Source: Stomorhina lunata (lineage: Eukaryota; Arthropoda; Insecta; Diptera; Rhiniidae). Taken from it: a DNA stretch of 64,000 bases. This document shows positions 45,770-56,315 of this stretch, in pieces. The position numbers and the translations under genes are program-made. Position 1 is the first letter of the stretch. The number at the start of each line of letters is the position of its first letter. The notes under the pieces are model-generated. The model was given only the letters and a program-made list of their open reading frames with translations. It had not been told where the DNA came from and made no database searches. The stretch is taken from NCBI GenBank assembly GCA_933228675.1, contig OW121745.1, positions 80,846-144,845 of the forward strand, written 5' to 3'.

Positions 45770-46428
45770 CACTAGGTCACAAATAACAAACTTTTGTCTG
45801 TTATTTGTTTCTAGCATACTTTTTCTCATGGATTTGGACCTACTGAACACGAAAATGAATTTTAAAAATTTTTCTGTCGATTGGTTTGCGAGATACAAAT
45901 TTTTTATTTTTTTTTTTTTAATTTTTGGAGGTACACTTACTATTTTGAGCATATCTTTAGTCTTCTTTGACCTATTTTATCCTACTACTACTCAAATTAA
46001 AGACAATTGAGCCGTCTACAACTTATTCTCAGAAAATTTTCAAATCGGGTTAGTAGTTTTGATGTTGGCGGCTTAAAAAGGTTAAAAAACTGGGTTTTTT
46101 TTAGTAAAAATGTGGCTGAAAAATTCATATAAAAATTCATATAAAATATAAAACGCGATGTTAACAGCGATTTTAATTTTTTTACGTATAGCTGACACTT
46201 TTCCAAAGAAAATAAGCCCTTACTTAACAAAATCTGATGACAAATGGCCGACTTATTATTTTTTTGGTAAACGACCGAAATTCCGCTATTTCACGATTTT
46301 TTGATTTTCATTATTTGCACAGCTTACCTACTCAACGCAAACGAATAAATACATTTGAACTTAATTTAAAATAAACAAATTAGTCTTCGCATATTATTTT
46401 TTAATTTATTTACAGCACTACATGCTCA
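45770..46428 (+). repeat. Left terminal inverted repeat of the 4.2-kb transposon
   Basis: Outer tip CACTAGGTCACAAATAACA; the inner edge is TTTACAGCACTACATGCTCA. The tip region holds CAAATAACA…TGTTATTTG, a small hairpin not fully matched at the other end. The repeat includes short open frames on both strands that are shared by both ends and are not credible genes. Confidence 0.85.
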
Positions 46429-46534
46429 ATGTATCGCACAATTAGCTAAACTAACGAAATTAAACTAACTAATTAAATTAAGCAAATCAACGCACAAAAA
46501 AAAATGAGTAAAAACAAAGATATAAGTGTACATT

Positions 46535-48216
46535 TTATGCCATGTGGAAAAACTGCTGACTTCTTCTTTGTTTTTTGTATTCGCTGCAATCGGTCTCACG
46601 TATTAGGGTCCAAATATAGTCACCCATCATAGCCGTGTCATAGATGCCCTGATAGCGTCGTTCCATAGCCTTCAATTCCTGATGAAAGCGCTCGCCGTGT
46701 TCGTCGCTCACGTCTCCTAAATTCTCAGGGAAAAAATCCAAATGAGAATGCAGAAAGTGTATTTTAAGTGACATGTGCACTCCCATGACTTCATAGTTCT
46801 TTACCAGATCCTCAACTATGTCCTTATAATTCGGGCTTTTGTTGTTTCCTAAAAAGTTTTCCACAACAAGCCTGAAGGAATTCCATGCTGCGGCTTCGAT
46901 GAGTGATAACAGCTTTGGGAATTTTTCATCTTTCAAAATTTTTTTTATCTCGGGTCCTGCGAAGACTAGTTCTTTAATTTTTGCCAGCGAAAGGTAAGGG
47001 AAAATTGACCGTAAATAGGCAAAAGCTTCACCTTCTTTGTCTAATTTTTTGGCAAAATTTTTAATCAAACCCAATTTTATGTGCAGCGGCGGAAGTATTA
47101 TATTTTCACGGTTCTCTATTAGTGGTTTGCGCTGAACATTCGCTTCTCCAACTACAGGTTTCGTTCGTACCGGCCATTTTTTTTTTTTATATAATGCTGA
47201 TCATCAGCGCGGCTATTCCAAAGGCACAGAAAACAGCAATGTCGCGTATAGCCTCCTTGGAGTCCACACAGAATGGCCACAACTTTAAGGTCGGCGCATA
47301 TTTTCCAATTGTATTTCCTATACTCTATGCATTTCAGCAAAATGTCCATAGTTTCATAGTTCTCCTTTGAATGAACCGCATGAGCAATAGGAACAGATGG
47401 CTTTTCATTCCCATTATGTAAGAGAACTGCCTTCAAGCTCTCTTTGTTGCTGTCAATAAACAACCTGTCCCTGCAAAAACATATTTGGTCTTTCTTTGTA
47501 TAAAATTTTGCATACTCCTTGTGACGGTTTCTGTACGCTGTTACTTTCACTTCTGAAGCCGCAAATCCACACTGTATCATCCGAGACGCAAAAAGTTCGG
47601 ATTTCTCCTTAGTGAGACCAAAATCGCGCACCCAATCGTTTAGTTCGGCCTGTGACAGTAATTTTCGCTTTGCACCCGGCTCAAATTCGCTTGCATTTGA
47701 CTCGGACTCTTCTTCTGACGATTCTGCTTTTTGAAGAGATGCACCAGGGCACACTGGATATGGCACATCATGCGAATGTGGTACTGGAAGCGCAAACGAT
47801 CCCACTTGAGCGTAGTTCCATTTAAAAAATCTTCCTACCCCACTGTTTGTGGTGAGGCAAAAATAACAGTCTGTGGAATGGCATAGCGGCTTTTTCCACA
47901 TCATTGGTGTATCGAATTTCATATGGCGGCTAAAATTAAAATAAATTACTATATTCGCTATGTATAATGTGTTTAAATAAAAATTCTTACCTTCCGCCAG
48001 CTGCCCAGTTGGTCAAGATTATATAGCAAAGATCACACAGCGACTTAGGTGTCCATGGTTCTGTGATATTTGGTGAAATACCAAAATAATTCAAATAGTG
48101 CAATTGTACTGCTGGAGTAAACTTGTGTGCGTGATTTTTTTTATAAACTGGCCACAAACATTGCAGAAATTGTCTGGATCGTTCAAACACTCGAACACAC
48201 GTAGTCTTTTACTCAT
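46535..48216 (-). CDS. Putative transposase of the 4.2-kb element (Cys-rich N-domain, DDE-like C-part), two homopolymer frameshifts
   Basis: Translation from the ATG at 48216 (MSKRLRVFEC) gives NFCNVCG, then LCDLC, PMMWKKP and DCYFC: paired Cys motifs as in the left-edge gene. A 61-bp intron (47930-47990, GTAAG…TTTTAG) joins AAGG to RHMKFD in frame. Downstream come ICADLKVVAILCGLQGG, CCFLCLW, GEANVQRKPL, LPPLHIKLGL, IHFLHSHLDFFPENLG and DEHGERFHQE, ending at the stop at 46535. An Asp followed by CxxC and later HxxxxH is a pattern reported in several eukaryotic DDE transposases; assigning it here is inference. The frame breaks twice, at A8 (48136-48143) and A12 (47177-47188), both homopolymers. 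About 540 residues if those are set aside. I know this family only as unnamed repeated proteins in invertebrates. Confidence 0.75.
47930..47990 (-). other. Spliceosomal intron in the transposase-like gene
   Basis: The 61-bp intron runs from GTAAGAATTT to TTAATTTTAG on the minus strand, with flanking exons in the same reading register (…AAGG-S-RHMKF). Short introns of about 60 bp are usual in flies. Confidence 0.8.
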
Positions 48217-49339
48217 TGTCTTCCTTGCGTTTTCTAAATATATTTATTTAAATAGTTTGTTGTAATGACAACTTGACTTTTCGCGATCAGAAACGCTAGT
48301 TAAATAACATGAATGAACTAAATGAACTACTTTAAATATGTTGCATTTTTACCAAAAGTACCTATTTTTAAAAAGAAAATACCTAGGTGAATAAGGACCA
48401 AAGAATAATTTACCTGTCAAAAGTTGAATTTTGAAACACCGAATGCAATAGGCAAGTAAGGCTTATTGCAGTGACGAGTAAAAATTGGTTCAATGTGAGT
48501 AAAGCTATAAAAAATTAATGTAAAGTCATAAAAAACAGCAAAAAACCATTCGTGTTTTATCTACCTGCTGAACAGAAGTGTACTTCATTTATCAAAATAT
48601 TTTCGCGGAACACACTCAAATTAATTCCAGGTATAACAGTTTCTATGACCGAGTGATAAAATTAAATTTTTTAATTTTTATGATTTAAAAAGACAAAGTT
48701 GCGCAAAATGTCATACCTTAATGAATTTAGTCAAAAACAATAATAGGCTTAATATGCCAAATTTTTGCTAAATTGGGTATTTTCACTTTATTGTCAATAA
48801 AACCAACATTTATTGATGTATTTTCACGAAACAAGGCTTCACTTATTTATAAGATTCACAGCTTTAACACCGTGAAAATGGCAAGTTTTTGAAACTTTCG
48901 ATTTTTTATGAATTTTTGAAAAATAAAGATTTTTCGATTTTGCAAAAAAAAAACTTTTTTATATTTTTATGTCAATAACTCCACAACCGTTGATGATATG
49001 AAAAAATTGTCTTAACAAGACTTAAAGAAAATTTTGTGGTGAATCCGCTCGTTTTCCTTTATAACGGATTTGGATAAGCCGTTTCCAAGTTACGATAAAA
49101 TAAATGGAACGACCTCTGTGAAAATCCGTAATTTTAGAAAAAAATTTTAAAAAAAAAATCGTATCCATAAAATTTTAAATTTTGGGTGTTTTTGTACTTA
49201 GAGGGCCATAATACATCGAAATTAAATAGTTAGACTTCAAACCAATTTTTGCTGTTGACCAGTGATATTAACTTCTTTACACTTTCACAGACAGTTTTGA
49301 AATGTAATTGATAACCGTGTCTCCTTATGTTTAAATATG
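48217..49339. other. 5' region of the transposon gene, no frame seen
   Basis: This internal AT-rich stretch lies upstream of the gene's ATG and before the right terminal repeat. It would hold the promoter. I see no further exon; several T-rich runs and a GATTTTTTATGAATTTTTGA-like segment near 48898 are the only landmarks. Confidence 0.4.
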
Positions 49340-49977
49340 TATGAGCATGTAGTGCTGTAAATAAATTAAAAAAGACTAATTTGTTTATTTTAAATTAAGT
49401 TCAAATGTATTTATTCGTTTGCGTTGGGTAGGTAAGCTGTGCAAATAATGAAAATCAAAAAGTCGTGAAATAGCGGAATTTCGGTCGTTTACCAAAAAAA
49501 TAATAAGTCGGCCATTTGTCATCAGATTTTGTTAAGTAAGGGCTTATTTTCTTTGGAAAAGTGTCAGCTATACGTAAAAAAATTAAAATCGCTGTTAACA
49601 TCGCGTTTTATATTTTATATGAATTTTTATATGAATTTTTCAGCCACATTTTTACTAAAAAAACCCAGTTTTTTAACCTTTTTAAGCCGCCAACATTAAA
49701 ACTACTAACCCGATTTGAAAATTTTCTGAGAATAAGTTGTAGACGGCTCAATTGTCTTTAATTTGAGTAGTAGTAGGATAAAATAGGTCAAAGAAGACTA
49801 AAGATATGCTCAAAATAGTAAGTGTACCTCCAAAAATTAAAAAAAAAAATTAAAAAATTTGTATCTCGCAAACCAATCGACAGAAAAATTTTTAAAATTC
49901 ATTTTCGTGTTCAGTAGGTCCAAATCCATGAGAAAAAGTATGCTAGAACCAAATAACAAAATGGCTGTTGCCTAGTG
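49340..49977 (-). repeat. Right terminal inverted repeat of the 4.2-kb transposon
   Basis: Inner edge TGAGCATGTAGTGCTGTAAA, outer tip (minus strand) CACTAGGCAACAGCCATTTT. Long blocks such as GGTAGGTAAGCTGTGCAAAT and CGTGAAATAGCGGAATTTCG match the left repeat base for base. Confidence 0.85.
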
Positions 49978-49980
49978 TAA

Positions 49981-50501
49981 TTTATGTAGGTCCGTTCTCT
50001 AGAAGCATGAGTTTTTTATTTGTATTTTTTTAAACAAAATTTTTAAAATACTTGTTTCGGCGATATCTCAGGTGTTTATAGACCGAAATTTGACAGCGTT
50101 CTTTGCGGGAGGATTTCCTAAAATCTTAAATATATATCCTGTTCAGGAACTCCACAAATCTGATGAAATTATACTGATCGCCAGGTGAGTCGATTTTGCA
50201 ATGTCCGTCTGTCTGTCCATCTTTCCGTCTGTCTGTCTGTCCGTCTGTCTGTCCATGTGTGGAGCTCGTGTGTCGTCGATAGGTCAGATTTTTATGAAAT
50301 TTAATAGCGTTCTTCGCGGGAGGATTACCTAAATTCTGATGCATAATTTATAGGCCTGTGTTGCAGGAGAATGGTTTTACTTATTTGTATTTTTAAACAA
50401 AATTTCTGAAATACGTGCATTTGGTAATTTTTGGTACATATAATTAAGTGTTTAAGCGATATTTCAGGTGTTTTGATCGACGATGATGAAATTCAATGGT
50501 G
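49981..50501. repeat. Interspersed 'atatcgcc…gcgggaggat' repeats with (GTCY)n tract
   Basis: Two related segments (50050-50170 and 50260-50360) share GGCGATATCTCAGGTGTTTA, GCGTTCTTCGCGGGAGGAT and CTAAAATCTTA. A (GTCT/GTCC)n microsatellite lies at 50202-50262. The 72-codon minus-strand frame here is a product of that microsatellite. Related to the tandem units at 44938-45769. Confidence 0.65.
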
Positions 50502-52375
50502 CACTAAGAGAAAAATGACGATCTGATTTCAAGAAAAAAATCTACAATATAAGATTGCGAAATCTTGAATTTTCAATCTTGAAAATATAGCCAGTAAGAT
50601 TTATATTCTTAAATTTAAGAATAAATTCTTAGTTATGAGAATACAATCTAAAAATAAACTGTAATTTGTTTGCTTTTAAGATTTTAATCTTATTATAAGA
50701 TTTTAAATCTTAATTTTAGATCGTATTCTTTATTTTAAAATTGTGATCTTGATTTCAAAATTTTATTCTTATTTTGAAGATTGTAAGTTCTAATCTTAAG
50801 ATCGTATTCTTGATTTTGTAGATTTGTGGGCTTGTTTAAGGGAAATTTCTCAGTATTTTGTCATAAATTGTAATCAGCCGACCAAAGTAGTTGCGAAAAA
50901 GTGAAAAACTATTTTTTTGAGAAAAAATATAAATTTAGTAAAAAATATAAATGGAAAACCTTAATCCGGATGAAGTGATCCTTTTAAATATTCCAATAGA
51001 AGGCAATTTAGTTTCGGTATGTGATGGGGAGTATGAATTGAACTGCCCTTCACAAGAAATTTCATTAGATTTCTCGGACGATGACGCGTTGCTTAAAAAT
51101 CTTTTGAAAGAATTCGATCTGGAATGCATTTTTCCGTACCTGCAGCGTAAGTTTTTCATCATATTTATAAATACATAAGTAAATTTCTTTATAAAAAATT
51201 ATATTGATTTAATTTGTTTCAGGCTCAAATGTAACTTTTAGAAGTCTGCAGTATATGAAAGCAGAAGATGTAAAGGAAGCCATTCCACTCTTCGACTTCT
51301 GGAAAAAAAACAGGTTTTAATATTTTATTTAGAAAGTAAATTACACCACTAATAGTTTTGTCCTTTAGTTTGGAATTGATGAAGATACACTTTCGATGCC
51401 GTCGAAGGTAGGTCAGTAGCTACAAAAATGTCCGGATGTAACTTCCACTCCATCGTCTTCTGTAAATGTGGAAGCTAACAGAAAAGTGTTTGACAAGGTA
51501 AAAGTATTAGATAATTACTTAATACATTAAAATGTGTACAAAACATAAAATATTTTCGTTTATTTATATAGGATTTAGCTTTATTATTGAATGAATCAGT
51601 AAGTGGCAAAAACATCCTAGAATTTTATGCTTCACACAAAGATTTAAACAATAACTATCGTGATGAGCTGATCCAGATTATAGTACATCAAATTCTAAAA
51701 AAGGATATCGCACTTCTTCCTCACGATTTCCAAGATATATTGACAGAAATATGCACACTTTTTCCAACGGAAGATGAAGTCAAGGTATTTTTAGGATACA
51801 ATTTTTTACTAACTACCTGTAATCTAAAATAAATAAATCAAAATTTTAAAATATAGGAATACTATTACAATCCTCGAAAGGGAAAAAAAAATAATAAAAA
51901 CTGTGTTTTATTTTATCACCAAATACGAATATTATAATAAGAAAAAACGTGCTGATAATAAGATTTTCTGCTTGAAATCGAAACTTTTTCTGCTTGAAAG
52001 TAGAGTAAATGCGAAAAATCTTATTTTAAGAATAAAATCTTATTTTTCAAGATTGTTTGTAAGATCGCAATCTTAAAAAAGTTCTAAGAACAAGTTCGAT
52101 AATTAAGAATGCGTTCTTCTTATTTAAGATTATGTTCTTATTAATTAAGAGTGCATTCTTAAAAATTAAGAATTTAATCTTAATTAATAAGAACACATTC
52201 TTAGTTATCGATCCTGTGCTTAGATTTTTTTTAAGATTGCGATCTTACCAAGAATCTTAAAAAATTAAGATTTTATTCTCAAAATAAGATTTTTCGTATT
52301 TACTCTACTTTCAAGCAGAAAAAGTTTCGATTTCAAGCAGAAAATCTTATTATCAGCACGTTTTTTCCCTGAGTG
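50502..52375 (+). mobile_element. Gene-bearing element with CACTnAG ends and a foldback right end
   Basis: The left tip CACTAAGAGAAAAA and the inverted right tip CACTCAGGGAAAAA agree over 12 of 14 bases. The left 330 bp is full of AAGATT/AATCTT palindromic motifs. At the right end, 51942-52046 and 52266-52366 form a near-perfect ~100-bp inverted repeat (GTGCTGATAATAAGATTTTC, TTTCTGCTTGAAAGTAGAG). The same kind of AAGAT/ATCTT motif lies between the arms. Flanks are the 'ctaaaatctta' interspersed repeat on both sides. No clean target duplication was found, so the ends are provisional. Confidence 0.6.
50951..51970 (+). pseudogene. Multi-exon hypothetical gene inside the CACTnAG element
   Basis: Exon 1 (50951-51146) encodes MENLNPDEVILLNIPIEG…, acidic, with LLKNLLKEFDLECIFPYLQ at its end, followed by GTAAGT. 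A TTTGTTTCAG precedes exon 2 (51223 to about 51316; VTFRSLQYMKAEDVKEAI), together resembling a small SAM-like helical domain. A third piece ends VNVEANRKVFDK with GTAAAAG near 51500, preceded by an in-frame stop, so this exon is damaged or its boundary misread. Exon 4 (about 51572-51784) reads DLALLLNESVSGKNILEFYA…HQILKKDIALLPHDFQDILTEIC, then GTATTT. Exon 5 from 51858 gives EYYYNPRKGKK. From memory, similar GKxILxxY / FPxE frames recur as unnamed insect proteins. Function unknown. Confidence 0.5.
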
Positions 52376-53230
52376 TGGGACGATATTCTAAAATCTTATG
52401 TAAAATGTCGGTATAGAGTCCAGGAGCTTCACAAATCTGATTTCGGCCTCTTAATGGCTTAAATTCCATCTAAAAGCCACTTTAATGAGAATAAATAATT
52501 ATCACTAAGTTTAGCACAAGAATACAATTATGTGAATACCGGCCAGTATGCAAAATTTTTTCTCAATCGGTCACCATTTGACTGTTCGTCTTTTCGTTAG
52601 AGAAAAGCTCGATATCGCCTAAAAAGACTTTCTATGGGGACAACATTTGATAAAAGTATTTCTGATCTCTTGAAAAAGTTCGGTATTGAAAATGGGAGAA
52701 CTCGGTTCACATTTAGTGAAAGCTTTCATATAACCCCGTTCGGGAATCTCTTTAATGCTGATAAATTAAGTCACATTATAATAGCAGTCAGCATACCGTG
52801 GCTATTTTCTATGTAATCGCTGTCCGTTTTTGCTTAATGTTGACCAACCTTTAAATACCACAATTCCATATTATATCATATATTATATAGCATTAAAGTT
52901 TTGCAATAATTTTTCCACATAAGATCAAAACTCCCATACAATCCGAGTTAAAAGATTAAGCACAACGAAAAGTATTTGAATGCTTAGTGCCTGGTTGATC
53001 GAGCCTTGCTCGGTTGACTTAATAAAGACATGGGGTCCATTGGGTGAACCAATTTTTTTTTTTGGTCAAAATTTACACCCCATTTCTTTTATCTGTTAAA
53101 TTATATTTTGTTAACTGCTTTGCACGGGCAGTGCAAGTTTTAAGTATTTTTTTAAAATAATAAAAATTTTATGTTTTTTGTATAATTTAAGAAATCAAGT
53201 TCGTATATTTTTTTTTAAAGTAATGTCTCA
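52376..53230. other. AT-rich unannotated DNA
   Basis: It starts with the GGGACGATATTCTAAAATCT interspersed repeat (to about 52460), then has no clear structure. A 60-codon frame at 52634-52816 is not supported by any motif. Confidence 0.35.
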
Positions 53231-53257
53231 AAAGTTCTCAAGGCAGCTTGCCATTGT

Positions 53258-53530
53258 CTATGCCGAATACCTGCATCGCAAGTTTTTCCGTCTCTGCAGA
53301 TATTGACGCAGCCTGGTTTTTCGTTCTCCCGAGTGTCGAACATTATTATGATCTTCGATGTCATAAACCTTCAAAGTATACTGGCATTCTCTTTGGGCAA
53401 TATGCCGTGAATTGATTTTATCCTCTGTCTCCGCTGCTGTTAAAGCTGCCTGGCATGGAATAACTTTTAAGCTATTACATTGATTTTTCAATTTCAGGAC
53501 TTTGGAGAAAGCTTCTTTATTAATAGTTAT
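53258..53530 (-). pseudogene. Unidentified coding-like remnant
   Basis: A minus-strand frame stays open from about 53530 to a stop at 53258 and is notably less AT-rich than its surroundings. It reads AFSKVLKLKNQCNSLKVIPC…IAQRECQYTLKVYDIEDHNNV…RRKNLRCRY. Basic C-terminal run, no domain I recognise. There is no start codon with good context and no splice partner seen. Composition alone suggests past coding function, perhaps a transposon gene fragment. Confidence 0.3.
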
Positions 53531-53689
53531 ATTATTTTATATTTTCTTGTAAACATAAATTATACAGGCCTGCTATGGTTTAAAAACTAATTTAGATACT
53601 TATTAGGTACTAAGCTACGAAAAAATACAAAAAATAAAATCAGTCAAGTAAATTTTCTGAGAAAATTGCTATTTTAATGTTTCCTAGTA

Positions 53690-55264
53690 CAGTGGAGGCT
53701 CTAAAAAGTTAAGTAGTTTGTTTTGGCTGTGATTAACTTTTCCTCATGATCACCAGAATAGGTTCACTTTTTTAGTTATAAATTTAAGCTTGCTGCTCTG
53801 AAGATAATTATTGAATTGAATTGTGATGTACTTTTTCTAAAAGGCTGAATAGTTGAGATAAAGAGTTTCAACAAAAAAATGTTTGAAAAAAAATTGACAG
53901 TTGAAATACATGCATCTTTTCGTAATTATTGCGAAAAAATATGAATTATATTTGCGTCACTTGAATAGGTTCACTAAAGAAAATAAAAGTTATTTGTGTA
54001 AGTTTTGAGAACAAAATAGCTAAGCATTTAATAAAATAGAACTCTATAAGTATTTTCTACCGGTTTTTTTTTTTTTAGTTATTTTATTCAAATTCAATTA
54101 CAAAAGTATACAAAATTGTAGAATGCCTCAGCGCCAATAGGCATTGTAGAGGCTAGTTGGCAACATTTAATGCAAATTATTAAATAGTAATCAAAAAATA
54201 CAATAATAATATTAACAATATGAAAAGAAAAAAATAAATAAAATAAATAATATTGAAAATGAAATGAATATAAAGAAGTTTAAAAAATTACTAAAAAATG
54301 AAAAATTTGAAAAATTTGTGCCAGAAGCTGTATTTTAAATCATATTTCCGACATTTGCTTTTAAAAATTCTCTTAATAATCTTTTAAAATTCGAAAGTGT
54401 AGAACTAGATTTTATAAATTGCGGTAAATTGTTAAATTCATTACTGCCAGAGTACTCAATTCGCTGTTTTGTTGTCTCTGTACGGCAAAAAGCTACTCCT
54501 AATTGTCGACTATTTCGAGTATTATAGGGATTTTGACCTTGAGCAAAATGTATTGTATGGTGGCCTATATTGTGGAGGCATTTGTATACATACAAAAGTA
54601 TTTGAAATTTGTAAGTAACACATATGGGAAAAATAGATGAAAAATGTTCAGTATACAAAGATCTTGTTGAATATCTCATTGGCAAGTTTGCAACAGCTTT
54701 TAATGCTCTATTCTGTAGTCGTTGTAGAGAACTGACTTCAGCGCTTTTCCTGTATGCATAAATTAAAGCTAAGTTTTAATTAAATTTGTCCATGGTAATT
54801 AATAGGATATGGAAGAGAAGAAAAACATTGATCCTAGTGGAGATTAAAGTCTTTACATCTATGAAATTTCTACAAAAAATGTAAAAACATGACTGCGTTG
54901 TAATGATTCATTCAAGAAGTAACAAAAAATGAGGAAAAAACTCTAAGTGAAGGCAAACTTTGGATCGAAGAGTCAGCAAACGTCAAAAATATAGTGATTA
55001 AAATTCGAAGAAAAAATTCAGTGGTAGTATTTCTACATATAGAAACTAAATAAACCTTAACTCATGTATTTATAGATATGTATTGGGGATTGAAATGAAA
55101 GAAGTAAAAATGATCTTGGAAACAGAAAAACAAAATAAAAAACAATTGTCTCTAAAAGGTTAAGAATCGCTTAACTTTTTAGAGTCACGTGTGGTCAATA
55201 TGAACTGCTTAACTTTTCGACATACTTAACTTTTCTGTGACTTAACTTTTTCGAGCTTCTACTG
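53690..55264. mobile_element. pogo/Tc1-mariner-like element with CAGTRGARGCTC ends
   Basis: The left end CAGTGGAGGCTCTAAAAAGT and the inverted right end CAGTAGAAGCTCGAAAAAGT agree over most positions and are flanked by TA on both sides (53688-53689, 55265-55266). Subterminal TTAACTTTT boxes recur at 53743, 55174 and 55202-55245, as binding sites often do. Pogo/Tigger elements begin CAG and duplicate TA, so this is the likely group. No transposase frame survives; a LINE tail is nested inside. Confidence 0.7.
54065..54775 (-). mobile_element. 5'-truncated LINE tail, same family as 29661-37640
   Basis: The minus strand from about 54775 encodes SSLQRLQNRALKAV, NIGHHTIHFAQGQNPYNTRN, TTKQRIEYSG and NNLPQFIKSSSTLS, then a stop at 54335. 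This matches the C terminus of ORF2 in the large LINE (LQVLQNKSLKAV, GHHTISF, TKQRIEYTG, NNLPHFIKN). The 3' UTR (GTTGCCAAC…GGCGCTGAGG) ends in a short A-rich tail near 54065. 5' truncation with an A-tail is the usual outcome of target-primed reverse transcription. The last 116 codons are intact. Confidence 0.88.
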
Positions 55265-55418
55265 TATTACACCGTATTACTAGTGTTAATTTAATTTTTT
55301 TAATAATAATAATAACGATGCATGCTAATAACACTAATGACGTTTATAATTAATTTTTAACTAATGCAGTTTATTTTAAGGTAAAACTTTTATTTAAAAG
55401 ACGCATGTCATCAATAAA

Positions 55419-56220
55419 AAACAAGTAAGAAAGCGCTATAGTCGGTCAAACCGACCATGCGATACCCTTCACCACTAAGGTCAAAGGTGTTATTTTTCCA
55501 GTGTAAAGACAAATATTTGCTAAATTTTGCTATCATACAAACATTTTCTCAAAACTTATATATTCAACCTGTTTCCGTCATTTGGACTTATATGAGAGCT
55601 AGGGTCAAATGTGGACCGATTATCTCGAAATTTGGCAGATTGATTACAGTTGTTACAAAAATTATGTATGCAAAAAATAGACTCAAAATTTCCATTATCT
55701 TTAGATTTACGAGCGTTTTAGTGATTTTTTTGTCTCATTTAGTGCGTTTTTAAAGAAGAATTTGTATAGGAGCTATGGTCAAATGTGGACCGATTTCAAC
55801 GAAATTTGGTACAGTGATTTAAGTTTACATAAGCAGTATTTATTTTAAATTTCATGAAAAAATATTGATATTTGTGGCCAATATAGCAATTCCGGGAAGT
55901 GGGACCTATGGGAGGTACCATAAATAATGGACCTATTTTGACCAATTTCAATAGCCATGGTCCCATTATCAAAAAAATGATCTGTGCCAAATTTCATTAA
56001 ATTATCTTTAGAATTGCGACCTGTAGTTTGATTACAAGGTTTACATGGGGGTCCAGCCAGCCAGCCAGCCAGACGGACGGACATCGCTAAATCGACTCAG
56101 AAAGTGATTCTAAGCATATTGGTATACTAAAAGGTGGGTCTAAGACAAATATTTCTATGCGTTACAAACATCAGCACAAACTTATAATACCCTTTCCACC
56201 TATGGTGGTGAAGGGTATAA
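55419..56220 (+). repeat. mini-me/DINE-like repeat, complete copy A
   Basis: Begins AAACAAGTAAGAAAGCGCTA with a TCGGTCAAACCGACC hairpin and GATACCCTTCACCAC. The body includes 'CCGTCATTTGGACTTATATG', two GGTCAAATGTGGACCGATT boxes, GGGACCTATGGGAGGTACC and (CCAG)n/(CGGA)n at 56052-56090. It ends CACCTATGGTGGTGAAGGGTA, an inverted form of its beginning. Non-coding; the frames across it are shared by the copies but carry no conserved protein signature I know. Confidence 0.88.
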
Positions 56221-56315
56221 AAATTCAAGTTGCATTTTAATTTAACATACCTATATAGTTAAAAATAACATTACTATTAGAATGGGAAAGTAAAATTTCG
56301 CAGACCTGTGTTATT

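Larger units (their letters stand above)
45770..49977. mobile_element. 4.2-kb DNA transposon with ~650-bp terminal inverted repeats, unnamed family
   Basis: The left repeat (45770 to about 46428) and the right repeat (about 49340 to 49977) are inverted copies of each other and nearly identical apart from the outermost 40 bases. Both tips read CACTAGG. The trinucleotide TAA flanks each tip (45767-45769 and 49978-49980), a candidate 3-bp target duplication. Between the repeats is one spliced gene on the minus strand, plus about 1.1 kb without gene (48217-49340). The surrounding DNA is the 'atatcgccaaaac' repeat on both sides. Gene content and symmetric ends argue for an autonomous cut-and-paste element or a recent derivative. 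Confidence 0.85.

Noticed and set aside
45752..46230. Frames of 66-83 codons in the terminal repeats of the 4.2-kb transposon
   Set aside because: They occur in mirrored form at the other end and are F/L/S/K-rich products of AT-rich DNA.
47122..47370. 82-codon plus-strand frame over the transposase-like gene
   Set aside because: It is the antisense shadow of the minus-strand gene.
52634..52816. 60-codon plus-strand frame
   Set aside because: No motif, no neighbours supporting it, flanked by decayed repeat DNA.
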